Assembly: GCA_022813625.1 (NCBI GenBank)
Contig: JAKLMB010000004.1
Location: 186,001-250,000, forward strand
Direction of reading: 5' to 3'
DNA: 64,000 bases
From: Aaosphaeria pasadenensis
Taxonomy: Eukaryota; Ascomycota; Dothideomycetes; Pleosporales
This document shows, one piece after another, positions 12,144-22,958 of this stretch. The notes under the pieces are model-generated. The model searched no databases, was not told the origin of the DNA, and saw only the letters and a program-made list of their open reading frames with translations. The translations under genes were made by a program, and so were the position numbers. The first letter of the stretch is position 1; each line of letters starts with the position of its first letter.

Positions 12144-12365
12144 ACTATCTTTCATTCCCTTCTCCTTCAATTTATACGCTTTAATTCTTGCAGCGGATAC
12201 TCTTTTTTTATTTGCCTATTCCTGAATCATTCTTAGTTTCCTTCACGTACACGATACCCTAATCCTATCCAATGTTTTCCTGAATTTCTTTCTTATACGA
12301 AATGCTGGGAGGCTTCTACCTACCATAATTTCTAACAGTGCATGTTAGTGCCTTTCTTGAAAATT

Positions 12366-12734
12366 TCACCATCTACTAGATATGGCTCCTCGATCCTGTC
12401 CCTTGTTCAAACAATTAGTGCTCTCAATGCCGGATGTCTTCACCTTGACTGGCTGAATGAGGATGTTGTCAATGCAGAGGCGCATGTGTGTCAGAACGGA
12501 GTCCTGCCCTTCCGCAGCTGCCAAAGACGATTTGAACTCCTGCATGAACTTTACGTGAACATCCGAGAAGTCATTGCTAGGCTCCAGAGGTATGGTATTT
12601 ACACTCTGGTAGTATTCCTCTACGATCCAGATAGTGTCCTTCACGCTGTCTTCGTTGTAATGCCCCATAAGAATTTCCTTCTTAGTAGGGGTTGCTATTT
12701 GTGGTCCGTTTTCCAATGGATCAAGTGGGTCCAT
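12366..12734 (-). CDS. Possible small hypothetical protein
   Basis: A 122-residue reading frame starting at the ATG at 12734. The product is acidic, has no recognisable motif, and reads like ordinary protein (EEYYQSVNTIPLEP, FMQEFKSSLAAAEG). The frame stays open upstream to an ATG at 12884, so the N-terminus is uncertain. It sits tail-to-tail with the glycosyltransferase, close to the latter's stop. There is also an open frame on the opposite strand, so coding is not certain. No function is assigned. Confidence 0.35.
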   Translation of the reverse strand: MDPLDPLENGPQIATPTKKEILMGHYNEDSVKDTIWIVEEYYQSVNTIPLEPSNDFSDVHVKFMQEFKSSLAAAEGQDSVLTHMRLCIDNILIQPVKVKTSGIESTNCLNKGQDRGAISSRW

Positions 12735-13442
12735 TTTAGATTGTGGTGAGTCTGTTGTGTGAATGAATGATATAATATTAGTTATGCTGTGAATGATGGA
12801 CGTATGGTTCATGGTCCCCTCACTCTTTGTGTCGAGTATTCGCTCGCACTCTGATGCGCATATGGATCTCTGTTCAACCTTCATTCTTCGCAAAGTTCAA
12901 ATGGAAGCTGCTACCATATCCTCGTGTCCTTCGTGTCCTTCTTCGCGTCGCGACGTTGTTCATTGTTGATCATAACAATGACAATGTGCAACATTTTCAT
13001 GCATTCAGTATGTATCTCTACTGCGACAGGCAAGATACCGTGCAAGTTAAGCACGGACTTCCACGATGCCCTTCAAATCACCTCACTTCAGTTTCTTGTT
13101 CCGATTTCACCTGCTGCTGCTCCATCGCGAGATTAAACTAGAGCACAACCGCAGATTACCCTGATCAGAATGTGCGGAGCAGATCAAGGCAAATATCCAT
13201 ATATTGTATGGTCTTTTGGATAATTACTCCATGTAAATCTGAATCGAGTTATGAACATACTTGGAGAAGTCGGGTTCTGATTTTGCGTCAGTGAGCGCTC
13301 GCATTCTATTACCAGTTTTGCCACTGCCGCCTCCTTGCGAACGCCTGTTCTCTCACAATTCGAAATACCCGCCAAACACAAGGCCGACGCTCATCCTACT
13401 TCCTTACTTCCTTACATTTACGAATTCTTCTAGTTCACCGAA
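12735..13442. other. Intergenic region
   Basis: It presumably contains the promoters of the small minus-strand ORF and the RS-rich gene. No other supported feature. Confidence 0.4.
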
Positions 13443-14256
13443 ATGGATGGTCACGACAACCAGAATACTTCGCGAGAGGAAAGCGATTACAGCTCTCGTG
13501 GTCAATCTCACCTTGCCCACAGGCACAGGACTGACACTTTCCACCCATCCAGGGTAGGTGTCAAGCCAAAACGCCGCAACCCTGTCCCATTGAAACGCCG
13601 ACGGGATGCTATCAAGAGTGGAAGTCTGCCTCGGAATGATTTCGAGCGTGACTGGTATAGGAAACACCTCGATGCTGCGCGTACCGTGCCTGAGCGCTAC
13701 CGCCCTGACCAACAACCCGGTCCAGTTCGCGACTGGAGATATGCTTTAGATAGAAACGCAGAACTAAGCAACATCTCGGCATTCAGGCGACGGCATGCTC
13801 ACTCCGACCGCTCTCGCTCACCAGTGAACGTCGAGAATAGGGAGAATATTCGTGACGGGCAGCCTCAATCATCTACAAATTCTCCAAGAACCACTCGTCT
13901 TTCAGGCCAACGGGAGAGCACGTCTTCCTCTCTTCGTCAGAATCCCGTAGATGGTCGAACAATAAGGTGCTCCGAAAGCAGTGAACACAGCAGTCTGAGG
14001 CTGGGCTCTCGCCGATCGCTGTCCAGCGATAATCCATCACTTCATGATGAATCCAATCACCAAAACCGATTCGAACGTACCGAAAGAGGATCTGAGGCAG
14101 GTGCAAACAGGCAAGTCTCCTCCCAGGGGGGTAATACATTACGTTACGTTTGCTAATGAAATTAGACACTGGAGTCGGTCTTCTGCATCCACTCGCATAC
14201 GACATAGAAGATACGCTGACAGGTATCGACCGCGAAGTCAAGACCATGGGCGATAG
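13443..14256 (+). CDS. Basic Arg/Ser-rich hypothetical protein with a GC-AG intron
   Basis: Exon 1 is 13443-14110 and exon 2 is 14166-14256, giving 252 residues. The product is very rich in Arg, Ser, Asn and His, with many RS/SR and RR pairs (VKPKRRNPVPLKRRRDA, RRHAHSDRSRSP). This composition fits a nuclear or RNA-associated disordered protein. I recognise no domain. The intron has a GCAAGT donor, a TGCTAATG branch-like element and an ATTAG acceptor, 55 bp in all. Exon 2 continues the same composition (HWSRSSASTRIRHRRYADRY), which supports the splice. Without splicing the frame would end at 14156 with a non-basic tail. Confidence 0.6.
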
Positions 14257-15012
14257 TGGGCCACTCGGTTATGGAGCATGTCAAGTGGAAGGCAGCACGC
14301 GCGATTCGTATCAGTCATCCCCATGGTTTCGGTTTGTCTCTTCCCATAGTGAAGAGCCGTTACAGTTGGTGCTCATACTTGGAAAATGGTATGATCGAAG
14401 CATGACTCGACCTCCCAGACGGAGTAAAACTAAGCTCATGAGTCATTCTAGGAGGGAATATCTTAGGTTATAGGGATGTTTACATTTACGCTTCTTGGAG
14501 GATTCATGGAGCTATCTAGTGATCTACCCTAGTTTGCCCAAATGTGTGTTCACATTCGGCTTAAGGCCTTACTGTAAGGGAGTCATAACAGTAATTCTTT
14601 TCAGATATCAAGCATTCCTCCAGATTTTATAATTCCTACATCTCAGCTTCGGTAACAAGCTCGTTCGTGACGACCTTGAATAGTTTCTGTGGCAAATCCA
14701 AAGGCTCCTTTGTATCCGTTAGAAAGTGTGTCGGGTATCGTACAATAGGAATGAGTCAATACACCCGAAATGGCTTTTGCAACATATGTGCCCTTTATGT
14801 CAGCCTCCCCTCTCCGCCTAAAAGTAACCAGCCAGGCTTTTTGCCCAAACAAATTGATTGAACAATGGCTATTGAAAAGTCTTGGTATTGTGCATGGAAG
14901 CAAGAAGGAGACAACCAAAGAAATGCAAACAGGGACAAGACCGAATAGCCACCCAAAATCGCTAAATCACTAATGCTTGATGTTCAATTCCTGTATTCAA
15001 TGAGCAGCCAGC
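14257..15012. other. Tail-to-tail intergenic region
   Basis: It lies between the RS-rich gene and the minus-strand F-box/ankyrin gene. I see no supported gene in it. Confidence 0.5.
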
Positions 15013-16326
15013 TCAAGCACCGCCTTTAGCTTGAGAATCCGCATCTTGCAATGCTTGATTCAAGCGCTTCGCGACACTTTGATTTCCATCCTCTGGGGGA
15101 CTGTGCAGCAAACCTCGAAGCAGTTCTCCAGAAGAAACATCCCACAAGCCAGTTTCGACTCCAAGCTTAAGGACAAAGTCTATGTCTTCATCGTGTTCCC
15201 CTTTGAGTGCATCTTCAAGAGCCCGGCATCCAAGTGGACGCAGAAGCTCGTCGCTTGGAGAATTTTCGCTCAGTCCGATTACACAACGAATAATAGCCTC
15301 GTAACGGTTCCATATAGCTATCCGTTCTGGACTCACTTGGATTTCTGGGAGTCTTGCATATGGGTCCTTCAGCGTGGATTCTTGTGAACTAAAGTATTCG
15401 CCCGAACAGCAAAACTGAAGACCACGAAGAAAACTGGCTCTTGGGCAGAACTTCATTGCGAGAAGTTCTTTGACAATAGTTTCGTTACGAGTTGCTACAG
15501 CGTCCAGAAGCCAAAAGAATCCGTAGTTTCTAGTTTGAAAGGTGACCTCGCGGTCTTTCAGCCACTTTGTGAGGATCTGTACGACTTCGACATGACCAGC
15601 TTTGATGGCAAGTCCAAGACCCCCCACAAAGCCAGAACGTTGTTTGAACTCCATCAGCTCTTCGCTCATTCCAAACCAATCAGAGTTGAAACATGACGTG
15701 AAATCCATTTTTTCGAGTAGCGTCTTCACGAGTACAGGACAACCGTGAGATGCCGCTCCAGTTAGTGGGTTTCCAAAGATCAAGCCTTCATATACAACCG
15801 ATGCGGCCTCCAGCAACCGCGTTGCAACGTCAGGCTTGCTGAGAGTAAGCGCTGCCGCAACGGACTCATCTTGACTCAATGCCGCAACCGTTGCCGGTGT
15901 CGGTTGTGCCCAGCTTGCCGTCTCGAACACGTCAAACCCCTTTAATTCCGCTAGTCGCTCACAGAACGACCAGGTAAACTCTTTGTAAAGTTTGCGTTCG
16001 TCTTCTTCGGGATTCATTTGTTTGCTCGTTCGAGCCAAGGTTCTTGCCGTCCTCCTCACTTGATCGTAATAAATGATCAAAGAATCAAGAGGATTGTTCA
16101 CCCGAAAGGACATGTAGAGCACCTTGTTCATACGAAGTATGCGTTCAGTCCGTTTCGATCGGTCAAAGGATTTCAGCGGTTGGCTCGCAAAGACAACGTA
16201 ATCGATGGCTTGAGCGAACTGCTTCGACGTGGGCCTTATATTCCATATTTCTTCCACTCCTACATCGGAGATCAGGTAATAGAAGCAGGCTGTCAGAATT
16301 TCCAGAGGAAGTGGTATAAGGGACAT
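15013..16326 (-). CDS. F-box-like protein with ankyrin-type repeats
   Basis: An intronless 437-residue protein. The first ~45 residues (LIPLPLEILTACFYYL...EIWNIRPTSKQFAQAI) match the pattern of an F-box: a Pro-Leu-Glu-Ile start, a leucine-rich helix, and an R/S-K-x-F end. Later segments read as degenerate ankyrin repeats (NPLTGAASHGCPVLVKTLLE, LGLAIKAGHVEVVQILTKWL, LLDAVATRNETIVKELLA). Such proteins are common in moulds as presumed SCF substrate receptors, with the F-box binding Skp1 and the repeats binding the target. The target is unknown. The ATG at 16326 directly precedes the F-box and is a good start. Confidence 0.75.
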   Translation of the reverse strand: MSLIPLPLEILTACFYYLISDVGVEEIWNIRPTSKQFAQAIDYVVFASQPLKSFDRSKRTERILRMNKVLYMSFRVNNPLDSLIIYYDQVRRTARTLARTSKQMNPEEDERKLYKEFTWSFCERLAELKGFDVFETASWAQPTPATVAALSQDESVAAALTLSKPDVATRLLEAASVVYEGLIFGNPLTGAASHGCPVLVKTLLEKMDFTSCFNSDWFGMSEELMEFKQRSGFVGGLGLAIKAGHVEVVQILTKWLKDREVTFQTRNYGFFWLLDAVATRNETIVKELLAMKFCPRASFLRGLQFCCSGEYFSSQESTLKDPYARLPEIQVSPERIAIWNRYEAIIRCVIGLSENSPSDELLRPLGCRALEDALKGEHDEDIDFVLKLGVETGLWDVSSGELLRGLLHSPPEDGNQSVAKRLNQALQDADSQAKGGA

Positions 16327-16768
16327 TTCGAGTACCTTGGCCGATGACTTGTCGGAGGTGGACGAAAACTCTCGTGTAAGAGCGCGATACTCAAAGTAGA
16401 GAAAGTTTGTTGTTGACTCCTTGGCTTGAATTTCGAGAGAATATCGTTTGTTTTGAGGTTGCGGAACCGAAAAGTTGGCTACTGTTGCGAAACGAAGAAT
16501 TCTAGTTGGGGCTGAGGACCTGACTTTAATCTCAATTTAAACAGGGGTACTACAGCGTGTCTCCTGCTAGATGAAGAGTGAAGTGAATGAACAATGTCGA
16601 TACCTGAGCTCGCACGTATTGACAATGAACAACAATAACAGTGACTTGGCAGGTCTAGTCGTCGTCATTGTCTTTTACATCAAAGAGTATATCACAGCAC
16701 ATTATGCGACGTAGTTCTCGCGGCCAAGCGCCCATACCAATCCCCATTTGACACAACATGAAAGGCAT
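16327..16768. other. Intergenic region
   Basis: This is the promoter side of the F-box gene and the 3' side of the SMP-repeat gene. No further feature seen. Confidence 0.4.
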
Positions 16769-17374
16769 CTAGGTTCCATTCAGGTTCAACTCTTCCCCAA
16801 CAAGCTCTGAGCCGCTGCAGTAGGACCCCCCTTCATTCGCGCTCCACCCGTGATCTTCTTCTCGCCCCCCCTTGTCGTGAAGTACCCGACTATTTATGGG
16901 CTGTTCAACATGCCGTTGTGCTTTAGCAGTCGGACCATTCTTGACTGGGTTACTAGAACCTCTGATATCCTTCTCCTTCTCCGTGATCTTGGAGACGGCT
17001 TCGCTATCAAGGACACCGGAGCGAGATGCGGATTGGTTCCCGCCGGCAGTGGCTCCTACGGCCTGCGCGAGAATCTGCTGTGCTATGGAGGTGGGCCTGC
17101 CTTGCACGGGGGAGTCGAGGCCGGTGACGGTGCGCTCCCCCATGGTGATATCATGGACGACTTGCGAAGTGACCTCCCCGCCGGCATGGCTCTGGGCGCG
17201 GGAGGTAGGGCCGCTTTTCAAGGGTTCGTCTTGCTTGGTGATAAGTTTTTCAGCGGCGGTGATTTGGGAGATGAAGTGAGAATCTACCAAGGTCGTGAGA
17301 CTGCGAGTTGGGTAATAAAGACGTAGTGAGATGATTAGGGATGCCGTCTTTAACGGACTAGTGAGTTTGGGCAT
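16769..17374 (-). CDS. SMP (seed maturation protein)-repeat protein, reading frame shifted in a C7 tract
   Basis: The frame codes for 201 residues with SMP/LEA-like repeats: units of the form ISxITxxEKxIT...GPTSxAQ recur at residues ~36-62, ~72-97 and ~128-153. SMP-domain proteins are hydrophilic and tied to stress or desiccation tolerance in plants; moulds carry short relatives of unknown role. A last repeat starts with SRVLHDKGG and then loses similarity. In the next frame the same DNA reads EKKITGG, MKGGPTAAAQ and then stops at 16786, exactly the expected end of a repeat. The shift occurs at the run of seven C (plus strand) at 16865-16871, so either the sequence has one extra base there or the gene is frameshifted. 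The N-terminal ~30 residues are hydrophobic/basic and could be a mitochondrial presequence. Confidence 0.7.
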   Translation of the reverse strand: MPKLTSPLKTASLIISLRLYYPTRSLTTLVDSHFISQITAAEKLITKQDEPLKSGPTSRAQSHAGGEVTSQVVHDITMGERTVTGLDSPVQGRPTSIAQQILAQAVGATAGGNQSASRSGVLDSEAVSKITEKEKDIRGSSNPVKNGPTAKAQRHVEQPINSRVLHDKGGREEDHGWSANEGGSYCSGSELVGEELNLNGT

Positions 17375-18169
17375 GCGAAGGGCATTGTTGACATCTTTGT
17401 AGTCGTGTGGGGTTGTGAAGGTTTGGATTTATTTATTCAATATCTATTAGATAAAGAGAGAAAGGGATGATGAAATGATCTAAGAAATGCGTAATTTGTT
17501 CCTAGAGATGGAGAACATATCGGTGAAGGCATCTCAAGAGCTATGGAGTCAAAGTAGTAGGGCTCCCCATTTTGGCAAAACGCCATCGTCATGGAATATC
17601 GACTTTCTTGGATATTGGGATATGAGCACGAATTATTGGCATAGAAACGATGTGCACAGTTGGGAATCAGCGAAATAAGGAGATGGGTGACGTCCATGAT
17701 GAAAGAACCGAGTGATGACGTTTTTGGTTTAGTGTTGTCACTGCCTTCAACATGCTCGGTGACTTTTGTAATACACCATGAGATTCATTCTTTTCATCCC
17801 TTTCGGACCAAAAGAGAACTGCTTGCTCCGATCGGATAAAGCAATCCGGGATGGATCGACATGTGCGATAAATGTCGGGCGTTGAAAGCGGGGGATATGA
17901 GACTCGGGGATAAACGTTGCTATCGCCGTTCCAAACGAACTGCATTCTCGGGCGATGGGGATATCATGGACTTTACGTTCTGTAGGGATTAAATGTGGTG
18001 AGACTCATTTCAAGTAGGGGGTGGTTTCCACAGGTATAAAGGAAAGCCTCAATCGTGGAGACAAGTCCGTCAGTTCTACAGAGACACCAAATACTTGAAT
18101 ACATCACTTCTTGTTACTCACTCCATCATATCTGGACAATATACATCTTGGGCTCTTTGTTACATCAAA
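17375..18169. other. Divergent intergenic region
   Basis: It holds the promoters of the SMP-repeat gene (leftward) and the aldo/keto reductase (rightward). The small open frames inside have no features. Confidence 0.5.
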
Positions 18170-19398
18170 ATGAATCGTCCTCCACCAGCTCCAGTCTCCG
18201 CACTTGGCCGTCACAGAATCCTCTCGCCAACTGCCGGCGTGAAAGTCTCGCCACTATGCCTCGGAGCCATGAACTTCGGCGACAACTGGAAGAGTTTCTT
18301 GGGGGAGTGCTCTAAGGAAACATCGTTCGAGATGCTTGACTACTTCTATTCCCAAGGCGGCAATTTCATCGACACAGCCGTAAACTATCAGAACGGACAA
18401 AGCGAGCAGTGGCTTGGAGAATGGATGGAAGCGAGGGGAAACAGGGACGAGATGGTCATCGCCACCAAATTCACGGGTGCACAGAGAGGCCACGAAGAGG
18501 GAATCATACAGAGTAACTTTGGAGGAAACAGCTCAAAGAACATCCATACGAGTATCGAGAGGAGTCTCAGGGAATTGAAGACTTCTTACATTGACTTGGT
18601 TCGTTAGCACTATTCGACATGTTAGCATAGTACAATTGTCCGGCTAACAGCATACAGTATTACGTTCATCTCTGGGACTTCACAACGTCCATCCCCGAGA
18701 TCATGCACACCTTGAATGACCTAGTCGTCGCCCGCAAGGTGATCTACCTCGGCATCAGCGACGCCCCAGCTTGGGTTGTAACCAAGATGAATTGCTACGC
18801 TCGCGAGCACGGACTTCGCCAGTTCTCTGTCTACCAAGGTCGGTGGTCCGCCGCGGAACGTGACTTCGAGCGTGAAATCATTCCCATGGCTCTATCGGAA
18901 GGCATGGCACTCGCACCGTGGGGTGCCCTCGGTGGTGGCTACTTCAAGCCCAAGGAGCTCTGGGGCAAAGAGGGAAGAAATCTCGAAAGCGTCCTGACTG
19001 GAAAAGAAGAGCAAGTTAGCTTGGTACTGGAGGAGATCGCGAAAAAGAAGGACACAATCATCACTTCCGTTGCTTTGGCATATGTCATGCACAAATCGCC
19101 CTACGTGTTCCCCATCGTAGGTGGTCGAAAGATTGATCATCTGAAGGGAAACATCCAAGCGCTTCAGCTCAAGCTCACGGATGAGGATATCGAGAAGATC
19201 GATGGTGCATATGGTTTCTCGCTTGGCTTCCCGCATACTTTCTTCAATCCCAAGAATCAGATTGTGCTTGGGCCAGAAGATAATATGTTTAACCAGAGAT
19301 TCGGTACATTCGACTACGTTGTCGGGCCTCGTGCAATCCCGCCTCATGAGGGTCCTCTAACTAAGCAGTTTAAAGATCTGCCAGCGCCTCCTGCATAA
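18170..19398 (+). CDS. Aldo/keto reductase, aryl-alcohol dehydrogenase / norsolorinic acid reductase type
   Basis: Exons 18170-18598 and 18658-19398 give 389 residues. Conserved AKR features in order: LCLGAMNFGDNW near residue 28; NFIDTAVNYQNGQSEQWLGEW with the catalytic Asp and Tyr; VIATKF; a truncated catalytic-loop region ending in YYVHLWDF, where the His is the expected active-site His; then LGISDAPAWVV, and the C-terminal NADP-binding part AYVMHKSPYVFPIVGGRKIDHL. This set is typical of the AAD / norsolorinic-acid-reductase group. The group reduces aryl aldehydes or polyketide ketones with NADPH. No polyketide synthase or other pathway gene lies in the window, so a secondary-metabolism role is unsupported. 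The start ATG at 18170 begins MNRPPPAP, as in relatives. Confidence 0.9.
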
Positions 19399-20372
19399 GT
19401 AAATATTTCAGCAGTGCAGTACTAGTACTATTTCAAATACATTGTATGAAGTGTTCGAGAACAGGTCCTCATACTTGATTTTCCATAAAATGATCAACCC
19501 CTCAACTGCTAGACCCCGGAGCAAAGGCTATTCAAGAGGAAGATGTCCGGAAGTGCCGGATGGAAAAGTTAATATGAGCATGGTTGGTGAGATGTAGGGT
19601 TGGATCAGGTGTTGCAGATACCGTTGTTCAGTCTCGCTTGTATGTGCCCAGGCAATCATGTCGTGCATAGAACCAATAGAGTACACGGAACCACTCTGTC
19701 ATTTGTAATAAGTTCTTCAGGGTTGACCAAGATTATTGGTTCTTGACCTACTGAGCGTGTGGGACTGCCTTCTGAGCCGAAGGTGCAGTTGCTGCCATCT
19801 TTTGCCGAAATGGCGGAGACGTAGATGTATACCGATCATTGTACATACAGCCACTGGACCTTTCACAACCCGGAAACTCTTGTGCTCGTCCCAGGAGAAG
19901 CAATCGATCGGGAAGACAAAGTATTGGTCACGTCTGCGCTGATATTATACGGTGGCAGTAGTTGACATATCCGTTCAATTGGTCAGTTTCGTTATGGGCA
20001 TAGAAAGTCCATGTTCACATACAACTGACCCGCTACTAACTTTCCTCTCACGTCAGCCTCGTCATCTTCTGGATCTTATAGAAGCTAAGGTCAGTGAGGG
20101 TGGGCCATTTTTAGATTGGAGGGGAAATCTGGGTAGTGACGACAAAGCAGAGCAACTGACAAAATCACACTGGGTTTGAATAGCTGTCCAATCGCTCCGA
20201 TCCAACTCCGCGCTTGGAAAATAATAGTTCATAAATCCACAGAAATCATTGAGTAGAGCGAAAACATTTTGTCCAATCGAAACACGTGGTCGCAGAATCT
20301 TTCCGGCGCGCAGGTAGCTTCTTTACCAAAGGAATAGGGGGCAAGTACGACATGCTGATCAATGCAACCTCC
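19399..20372. other. Tail-to-tail intergenic region
   Basis: Almost 1 kb between the aldo/keto reductase and AIM24. I find no supported gene, RNA or repeat. Confidence 0.5.
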
Positions 20373-21448
20373 TTAGCCTATAGGCGTTGAGTTCGCCGCC
20401 AGGTATTGACCAAACGCCTGCGGGTTGCGTGTTTGCATAAACACAGTTCCGGGGCCTGCGGTAGGGCGTCAGCGTCTTCATATGCTGGAGGTCATTCACA
20501 ATCACATACCTGTAAACTTGCACACCAGTCCTTCTCCAGCCGACATATTCGAGATTATACCTCCACTAGCTACGCGCTCCATCACGTATTTGCAGTTCCA
20601 AGCAACGAGGTGGCCATTGTCAATAATGTATTTCTCGTTTTCTTGCAACTGCGGGGAAGCGTGTTAGTACCAGCAAGACAACAGGAACCGCATAAGCTTA
20701 CATCTTTGCGAATGATTGCACCAAAACTAGTGACCCACAGGATTCCCTGGCCACTGATCTTGTATACAAACATTCCTTCTCCTGAGAAAAGGGCCTTACT
20801 CAACCCCTGGCTCTTGTATTCTGTCACAATGCCCTGAGTGCAGGCCAGGAATGCGTCTTTGCCCACAGACCATTGCTCGTTACCCCCAAGTTTGATTATA
20901 GTAATATCACCAACGGATGCCGGCGCAAGGAGAAGTTCCCCTGGGCCTGTGTAATGAGATTTAGTCATGTCGCCGCCAACGAATGCCTTCTTCAATGAGA
21001 ACTTGACTTGTCCTTTGAGTGTCATTGTTGGACTCATAGCAATCATAGCGCCTATCAATATTAGCACTCTGGGTATCTTTCTGGATGTTATCATAGCCCA
21101 TACCAGGTCTGGCAGTCAATGGGCAGCCAATTGCCAATTGAATGGTCAAGATAGTATTTGTGTCTCTATGACTGACCCTGTAGCTCCCACCATTGAAGGT
21201 ACCAACATCATCCGCGGTATTACTTCCAATACCTGTGAATTGGGGTGACTGTGGAAGCTGCTGTTGTTGTTGCTGGGGTTGCTGGGGTTGCTGTCGTTTG
21301 ATATCTTGAAGCGGCGATTGTTGTGGGGGAACACCGGGGTGTGGAGATGGGGAGGGCGCATATTGGGGCGGTTGTGGGGTTTGAGATGCACCAGCTATGG
21401 CTTGAGCTCCAGGCGGCGGTGGGTAATGATGTTGTTGCTGTTGCGACG

Positions 21449-21479
<31 letters not shown>

Positions 21480-21853
21480 TTGTTGAAAGTGGTCTGGAGG
21501 GGGCGGATACTGCTGCTGTTGCTGCTGAGGCGGAGGGGGATAATGTTGCGCGGAAGGGTTCGAAGCAGGAGGAGGAGGGTAGTGTGCAGCGCCAGGAGGT
21601 GGCGCATAGTATTGTTGCTGGCCCGGATTCTGCTCTGTTTGCGCTTCAAGTCAGCTCCTATTCATGCAATGTGCTAGGCGGTTGGAGAGCGGACCTGGAG
21701 GCGAGGCATAACCTGACTTCTCTGGTGGAGCTATGATGAGATTAGTTTCCTTTCGATAGACTGCCGGATGGGACGAAAGATTCGGTCCGTACGAGGATAG
21801 GAGAATCCACCTGGCTGCTGTCCAGGAGGAGGACTTCCAGCATAACCCGACAT
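20373..21853 (-). CDS. AIM24: AIM24 (DUF124) family protein with Q/P-rich N-terminus
   Basis: Six exons (21853-21811, 21730-21695, 21634-21104, 21051-20702, 20648-20510, 20455-20373) splice in frame to 393 residues. The first ~170 residues are low complexity: Pro-Tyr-Pro-Pro-Pro and long glutamine runs. The rest is an AIM24/DUF124 beta-fold: GGSYRVSHRDTNTILTIQL, GAMIAMSPTMTLKGQ, GPGELLLAPASVGDI, GLSKALFSGEGMFVYKISGQG, then NCKYVMER, and finally GLVCKFTGPGTVFMQTRNPQ. Yeast Aim24 is a mitochondrial inner-membrane protein needed for MICOS integrity. This version starts with a short MSGYAGSPPPGQQP segment rather than a mitochondrial presequence, so it may be a cytosolic paralog of the family. The small 36-bp second exon keeps phase and is flanked by canonical sites. 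Confidence 0.9.
21422..21547. repeat. CAG/CTG-rich triplet tract coding for polyglutamine
   Basis: The plus strand shows runs of CTG/TTG triplets. On the minus strand these are CAG/CAA codons in the third exon of the AIM24-family gene. The longest run gives 12 consecutive glutamines. The mixed CAG/CAA use is typical of polyQ tracts under coding selection. Confidence 0.85.
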
Positions 21854-22958
21854 GCCTACTGTCAGTCTGTGTGTGGTGCGTGTGGGTGGTGTTGAGGCGG
21901 GGGAGTGGTTGGTAGGAGGTACGGAGTTAGGTAGTTGAAGATGAGGAGAGTGGAAGGGGAACAGCGAGAGGAGGAGGAGAGTAAGACAAGACGGGCGGCG
22001 GCTATGTATGTACGGAGTATGGGTATGGTATGGGTATGGGTATAGGTATAAGTATAGTATGCTGCGTGATTGTGTAGGTGAGATGATGCTCTGGACCCTC
22101 TTGGGAGGTTGGAGTCGGCGTTTGGCGTCCACCAACAGACTCGAGAGCTTGCTCAGCCTCCCCCGCCCGCAATGGTGGGCAGTAGGAGAAGGGATAAGGT
22201 ACAAGGTACAAGGTATTGGTAATAATGTTGCAATAAGGTTAGGTACACTGTACATACCAAACTGCAATTGTGTGTACCATGTACCTACCCATAGCAGGGG
22301 AGCGAATGAGGGGCAACGTCCTGTTTGCTAACACTTTTGCCGCCCCTCTAAGCGCCCACCTAAGTATGTAAGTACAGAGTAATACACCTACGAGTACTCG
22401 TATCCCCAATACACACTCAAGCAGATGATTACAACTATTACGGAGTACATGCGAGTAAGATCAGCAATATAATATACCTGATCTTTCTCTCACTCCCACT
22501 GTGTAACGGCCCAAGAAGCATCACCATCCATACGCAGAGCGACAGGCTTGCATCGTGCTGTTGCTGGTCCGTCAAAAACATTCATTTCAGTGTGCCAATG
22601 CAATAATCCCAGGATTCATTACTTGAGATGGCTCTTTCTGCAATATGTCCCCGGTTCTATCTGTGCCCCTAATCCGCAGGAACGTAGGGTCGTTTCAGTC
22701 ATGTATTGACTCATGAAAATCCATCGTTATGTAGACCACACCACCCTATCATCCCGTTTTTTTCTCGTAGCTGTCGCCCTTGCGTAGGGCCAGATATACG
22801 CATAAGCATACGCATACACATACACATGCACATAAAAACATGCATATCCCATTACAGACAACTGCTCGCATCCACGCAGTGACGAACCATGCAAGCGGCC
22901 GTACTGATTACAGTCTAACCCAAGGAAGTGCAAAGAAGTGTGCGCGTCATCGAGTGGC
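21854..22958. other. Intergenic region with simple repeats
   Basis: It contains the promoter of the AIM24-like gene and the 3' side of eIF2-beta. TACGGAGTA occurs at 22011 and 22439. GTATGG/GGTATA repeats lie at 22018-22057 and a CATA/CACA run near 22798-22845. No gene seen. Confidence 0.5.

Noticed and set aside
12342..12749. 135-codon plus-strand frame opposite the small minus-strand ORF
   Set aside because: It has no ATG in good context at its start and overlaps the more protein-like minus-strand frame; at most one of the two can be real.
18170..19398. Aflatoxin/sterigmatocystin-type cluster suggested by the norsolorinic-acid-reductase-like enzyme
   Set aside because: No polyketide synthase, P450 or other pathway gene is present in the window; this enzyme family also occurs widely outside such clusters.
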